From the NCBI GenBank assembly GCA_036939975.1, contig JALLPB010000012.1, positions 1 to 41,319 on the forward strand: a stretch of 41,319 nucleotides of DNA, in the 5' to 3' direction. A program made the translations under genes and the position numbers. Each line of letters opens with the position of its first letter. Within the stretch, counting starts at the first letter, position 1. Below the pieces are notes generated by a model. That model was not told the DNA's origin and searched no databases. It was given only the letters and a program-made list of their open reading frames with translations. The DNA is from Cyclostephanos tholiformis. Its lineage: Eukaryota; Bacillariophyta; Thalassiosirophyceae; Thalassiosirales; Thalassiosiraceae. Below, piece after piece: positions 37,342-41,319 of this stretch.

Positions 37342-39671
37342 TCATGGATATCGAATGGATAAAAAAGTAGTTGTGACAGCGGTGATTTGATCGCTAAGAG
37401 ATTCTTCTCGTACACACCAATCGCCTTTCACGACTTTGGCACTAACTGTTGGCCCATCTAACTCGGACAGTCGTTCTACCAGTTGACGACTCAACTCGCT
37501 TATTGCAGCCAGATAAAAATCGACTGTTTCAATTTCAGAGCGAATGAGAATCAAGCAATATTGATCTTCGACAGTGAGATTAGTGATTCCAATTCCTCCC
37601 TTGTTATTGTCATCCTCGTCGGTCTTCCTCCACTCGCCGTGAAATTGCCCGGCGAGAGAATTATCAAGCAATCCAGTCCTGACATTTTGCAGACATTTCT
37701 TTAATGCGTCAAGGGCATGAACGTCATTCAACATTGACGTTTCAGCCGATCTACCAGTTTGGGCAGCATTTGAAATCGCAGGTGTGCTGTACAGACTGTC
37801 TCCAAAATCTTCGCCTTCAGCGGTTGCGTCTTCGTCACTGTCTCCTTCGTCGGAAACATAATCAATATCATCCGAGGCATTGTCGTACGAATCTAGATAG
37901 GCCTCCAGGCCTTCATCGTCGATCGTCGTTCGTTCACAGTCGTTGCGGTTGACCTTGGCACGATCTTTCGCGTCCTCTCCTGACGGTTCGGATACGCTGG
38001 CAACGCGACATAATTCCAAAGCCCTTACGAAAGGGCCGAACGAATAAGATTTGGGACCTCTTTGCAATTTGACGGGTGGCTCGTTTGCTCTGATCCGAAC
38101 TTCGAGCACATCATTGCAAGACCCTGATTTCGCGGGCAAAAAAGACACAAGTGTAATAGAGTAAAGTCAATACGAGAACTCTATCAGTCACCTATGTTAA
38201 GATAAACGAAACTCATCCTGCTCCATCCTCCTCACCATCTGGCTCTACATTATTCGGTATCGCGAAGCCATACCGACCAAGGAGCGAGTCGTTACCCTTG
38301 GCACCGTAGGACATGTACAATGTTGATCCCATGGGCAGGGATCTTGACGTGTACACGCGAACCCCACCGCCACAGTCATTTCGAACCAAGTCGATGCCAG
38401 ATCCCGTCCGCCGTCGCTTCGAAGTACGAGTCTCCCCACAGAGATCCGCTCCGCCATCGTCGTCGTTGTCTTCGTACCTCCCGTAACGTACGTCTGGATG
38501 ACGCGCACAGTCGGAGCGCCATTGAAGCATACCTCCCTCGTTTACGACACCATCGTGGTCGCGATCATCGTCGCCGTCACGCCCCGAAGACGACGGCGGC
38601 GACGACGACGATTGTCCGCGAACGTGATCCAATAAGTCCAACATCGGTACCATGGCATCGACGCCGTCGCGCCCGAGCCCGGCGAATCCCCGAGACGACA
38701 CCACCGCCATCATGGCGTCGTATCGCTCGAACGACGGGAACGTGTCATCATCGTCCCCCTCGACCCGTCGGCGTAACCTTGTCCACGCCTCCTTGACCGA
38801 TCGGTACTCTTTCTCGATGCCCCTCTTCTCCCCAAGGACGCGCATGTACAGCGACGTCCCATGCAGACGTCGTTCGAGGTCGGCGTCGGACCACTGTCTT
38901 GGCAGTTGATGACGGAGGGGGGAGGACGAGGACGAGGACGAGGACGATGGGAGGGTTGCGAGATACGGCCCGTAGAACGACCACGGCGCCCGCGAGGTTG
39001 CCGTCTTCCATCCATCGGAGTAGGAGGACACTACACACCTTCCGTCCCGACGAGCGTCATCGTCCAATCGTCGACCCAGATGGGCGAGGAAAAGCGCCAA
39101 TATTACGTCCTGCGCGTCGTGATAAAGGCCGCAATCGCCATTTTCGCCGTGCAGCGAGTGAACCGCCCGGAACAGATCCCTACCGACGAGGGGAGAGGCC
39201 GACGGCGAATTTTCGTCATCGTCGTATCCCTCGACGGAATGCAGGGTCAGGAGACACGCATCCGGCACGTCGAGGATCATCGTTCCGGCGTCGACGAGGA
39301 CCCCCCCCCCGCCCCCGCCCCCGCCGCCGTCGTCTTGGTCGTCCAGGAAGACGCGACGGCGGTATCCGTCGTATCGAAGATTCGGATGGATGTATCCCCT
39401 GTGTTTTCATTCGACCGAAGTGTGTGCGCGTGCGTGTGCGTGGTGGGGGGGGAGTTGGGCGAAGGGAGGGGGAGGGGGGGACGACGGGGGGGGCGTGAGC
39501 GAGCGGCGTTCTTTTTTTTTTAGGGAGGGGGGGGGAAGGGGCTCGATTCGAGGGCGAGATATCGCCCATCATCGATCTTTCGTTTGCCATCAATCTCTCT
39601 CCTCACCCGTTGCTTTCGATCCAATTCGCGGCCGCGTGCCAGGCTTCGTCGCGGTCTGCGCGTTCGCTCAT
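37342..39671 (-). CDS. SET-domain lysine methyltransferase (Rubisco LSMT/SETD3-like)
   Basis: I infer three exons on the minus strand: 39671-39607, 39398-38236 and 38123-37342, with introns of 208 and 112 nt, giving 669 residues. Joining exons 1 and 2 gives W-I-E-S-N-G-G-Y-I-H-P, matching the start of LSMT/SETD3 SET domains. The next landmark is V-L-V-D-A-G-T-M-I-L-D-V-P. The SET core has M-V-P-M-L-D-L-L-D-H (usual D-x-x-N-H, here D in place of N) and M-S-Y-G-A-K-G-N-D-S-L-L-G-R-Y-G-F with the active-site Tyr, followed by I-P-N-N-V-E-P-D. Exon 3 encodes the Rubisco-LSMT-like substrate-binding helical domain. Several Ser/Asp-rich insertions lie in the SET domain. No plastid presequence is seen, so substrates could be cytosolic or histone-like as well as plastid. 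The first exon has a short, highly charged start. Confidence 0.85.
39399..39606. other. 208-nt intron with poly-G/C runs (SET gene)
   Basis: The first intron of the SET gene is dominated by G tracts on the plus strand (several runs of 4-9 G between about 39440 and 39540). The template-strand G runs could form G-quadruplexes during transcription of the minus-strand gene. Confidence 0.7.
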
Positions 39672-39806
39672 GATGTTGTTGTGTTGTTTGTCTAACACAA
39701 GGCTTTGATCTGTTACAATCATTAGAAGATGTTACACTTATTTAGATGATGTTACACTATTATTAGTAATTACCTAGGTAGTTAAAATGCCCTCTTAGCA
39801 ACAACA

Positions 39807-40403
39807 ATGTTGTCCACCCTCCACCTCAAGTGCAAATGCGGCTCCTTCGAGGCCACTTTCGACGCCCCCCCTCGCCTAACATTTAACTGCCACTGCCACT
39901 CCTGCGTCGCCGTCATTCAGGGCATCGAGGCTAAGGATGGCTTCTCGGGCACATCAATGAAGAGCGACAAAGAAGGTGGTGCCGCAATTTGCATTTTTAA
40001 GTCCAACAACGTCACTGTGACTAAGGTCGATAGTGCGAAGATCGGATTCATGAAGGTGGGTGAGGGCGGCAAAATCCCTCGTCCTTATTGTACCGAGTGC
40101 GGCACCGTGCTATACAATGTCTGGAAACCAACGTGGTGTGCCGCGAATCGCAACGCCTTGTTTATCGATGACGGATCTCCATTCGTTCCAACGTGCACCC
40201 CAGTGATGAATATTATGTCCAAGAATGCATTTGATCAGGACAAGGTCCCTGAGCCAAAACACAAGAGCGCACCGCTCGGAATGTTTGTGAAATTCATTCC
40301 ATTGGTGGTTGGATTGGTTGGCGACGGAAGCAATAGCAAGGTGAATGCGTTGATACCGGTGGATATCTCCAAGGTAGAGAGTGTTCCCATTACCTGGGAG
40401 TGA
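39807..40403 (+). CDS. GFA/CENP-V-domain zinc protein
   Basis: A single-exon gene of 198 residues starts at the ATG at 39807. It has the seven Cys typical of the domain: C-x-C at 9-11, C-x-C-x2-C at 28-33 and C-x2-C at 95-98 (Y-C-T-E-C-G-T-V). The family includes glutathione-dependent formaldehyde-activating (GFA) proteins and CENP-V, which bind two zinc ions. The enzymatic role is uncertain in most members. The C-terminal half (about 110-198) is longer than in small bacterial forms and includes a hydrophobic L-G-M-F-V-K-F-I-P-L-V-V-G stretch, but no clear membrane helix. It has no signal peptide. Confidence 0.9.
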   Translation: MLSTLHLKCKCGSFEATFDAPPRLTFNCHCHSCVAVIQGIEAKDGFSGTSMKSDKEGGAAICIFKSNNVTVTKVDSAKIGFMKVGEGGKIPRPYCTECGTVLYNVWKPTWCAANRNALFIDDGSPFVPTCTPVMNIMSKNAFDQDKVPEPKHKSAPLGMFVKFIPLVVGLVGDGSNSKVNALIPVDISKVESVPITWE

Positions 40404-40788
40404 GCATCGCAAAACTGGAACCAAACTTGAGTAGAATTGACTCCTTTTTCACCTTTCTTCTTTAAGTTATGTGAGCTCTCTATCATACTACTTAAGCGCT
40501 TCAGACGCCGATGAAGTTAAGTTAATGATATGTGAATAATGATAATTGTTTTGATTTATTGCGTATGTCTTACGCCATCAAAGATCATGTGCAAGTATCA
40601 ATGCACCCCACCTGCCAGTTGCTCGGCTCCCTCTGCACCTCACCATGCATGCTCTGACTACATCTTTTTGGTTCCGGACTGTGTCTGTATCTACAAAGCA
40701 ACTGCTCTTAATGAAAATAGGATATTTATTTCATATCTTTTCCCCAAGAAGGGATAATTAAACTATCTTCTTTCATGACAAAAAAGTG
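40404..40788. other. Intergenic region
   Basis: AT-rich 385-nt stretch that should include the 3' UTR of the GFA gene. A 72-residue plus-strand frame (40539-40757) has no recognisable feature. Confidence 0.4.
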
Positions 40789-41042
40789 TCAAAAATAAAG
40801 TGATTTTATGTTGTGATGTCGGATGAAGATGAGAGCAGCCATGAGTGGATTGAGGGCGTTATATCCGATGGAGACGTCCTCCCCGAGGATGGCCGCCGCC
40901 AGCGATGACGACTTTGGTGTGGGGGCAGGAAGGGGTCCTTCCTCCCCACCACAATCCTCCTCCTCCCATCGTCGTCGACGTACGACGCACGAGACGAGGA
41001 CGAACGTGAGGAATATTGCGACGTGTGGAACCGGGATGTTAC
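40789..41042 (-). CDS. Possible terminal exon of a minus-strand membrane protein (partial, doubtful)
   Basis: A minus-strand open frame of 84 codons begins after an acceptor-like AAAG at 41043-41044 and ends at TGA (40791-40789). It encodes P-H-V-A-I-F-L-T-F-V-L-V-S-C-V-V followed by R-R-R-R, a good membrane helix with a stop-transfer, and then an acidic-to-Pro-rich tail. There is no in-frame Met ahead of the helix, and 41045-41319 does not look coding, so any first exon lies beyond the window. A plus-strand ATG frame (40823-41071) covers the same DNA but has no features. The exon is listed with low confidence. Confidence 0.25.
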
Positions 41043-41319
41043 CTTTCGAAAAATTAGCTCACCAACTTTAGATGAGTAGAGCGTCCCCTTATTTTAGTTA
41101 GTGGGGCTTTGTTTTCAGGTGGAAGCGATGCAGTGAAAAAGATAAGGGAAAATAGTCAAAAAACAGTCACCTGGTGTTTTGGTAATTTTTAATATTGTGC
41201 CAAAGATTTTTACTTTCCAATAACATCACCGATATGACTACTCACAATGTGGCATGTCAGTATAATTGGAGTTGAGGGAATATGACATGGCTTATGCTTT
41301 TCACAAGACTTGTTTCATT

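Noticed and set aside
1..41319. tRNA, rRNA or CRISPR structures
   Set aside because: No tRNA-like cloverleaf, rRNA segment or regularly spaced repeat array was recognised by eye. A dedicated search (for example tRNAscan) would be needed to exclude a tRNA.

Overview
The window looks like nuclear DNA of a diatom, most likely a centric one. Three lines of evidence point this way. Genes are dense and have short GT-AG introns, mostly 88-112 nt. Several proteins begin with an ER signal peptide followed by an A-F-Q/S motif, as in plastid proteins that cross a secondary-plastid envelope. One short family, at 19643, matches a layout I associate with diatom genomes (V-S-F near the N-terminus, R-G-L-E in the middle). 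The sequence has many TCG/GAT trinucleotide runs, long G/C homopolymers, and two ambiguous bases (7899 and 35462).

Layout, left to right. The left edge carries the 5' part of a pogo/Tc1-mariner-like DDE transposase on the minus strand; it runs out of the window. Next come a duplicated multi-pass membrane protein (2488-3597, +), plastid glutamyl-tRNA reductase (4544-6661, -) and a divergent GH47 alpha-mannosidase (about 7902-10075, +). A secreted protein with two 2-oxoglutarate-oxygenase-like modules follows (10691-13788, +); it is broken by a one-base frameshift. Then come a kinase-like protein that looks catalytically dead (14237-16556, -), an OB-fold tRNA-binding-like protein (16880-17452, +), a membrane-anchored SDR (17737-19062, -), a small diatom-type protein (19643-20164, +), a membrane protein (20587-21622, -) and a protein with a conserved C-terminal tail (22398-23303, +). 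The middle and right parts hold a small single-pass protein (23971-24645, -), a membrane-anchored M14 carboxypeptidase (25003-27434, -), a 1.7-kb gene-poor gap, a plastid alpha/beta hydrolase of the phytyl-ester-synthase type (29161-30720, -), a plastid membrane protein crossing a 41-G tract (30972-32276, +), a secreted Cys-rich protein (32790-33284, +), ribosomal protein L5 (33697-34976, -), a PPPDE/DeSI-PUL protease (35632-37188, +), a SET methyltransferase of the Rubisco-LSMT/SETD3 type (37342-39671, -) and a GFA/CENP-V zinc protein (39807-40403, +).

The genes do not form one pathway. A recurring theme is plastid biology: tetrapyrrole synthesis, a phytyl/acyl-ester hydrolase and a plastid membrane protein, with the LSMT-like methyltransferase possibly related. 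The other themes are the secretory pathway (GH47, 2OG oxygenase, carboxypeptidase, Cys-rich protein) and basic cell functions (L5, DeSI). Orientation often alternates, giving many divergent promoters and convergent 3' ends. The most unusual items are the tandem oxygenase with a degenerate first module, the internally duplicated membrane protein, two proteins sharing a V-S-F-x2-x-V motif that resembles a phosphatase-docking site, a perfect 17-bp hairpin, and CRE palindromes in two promoters.
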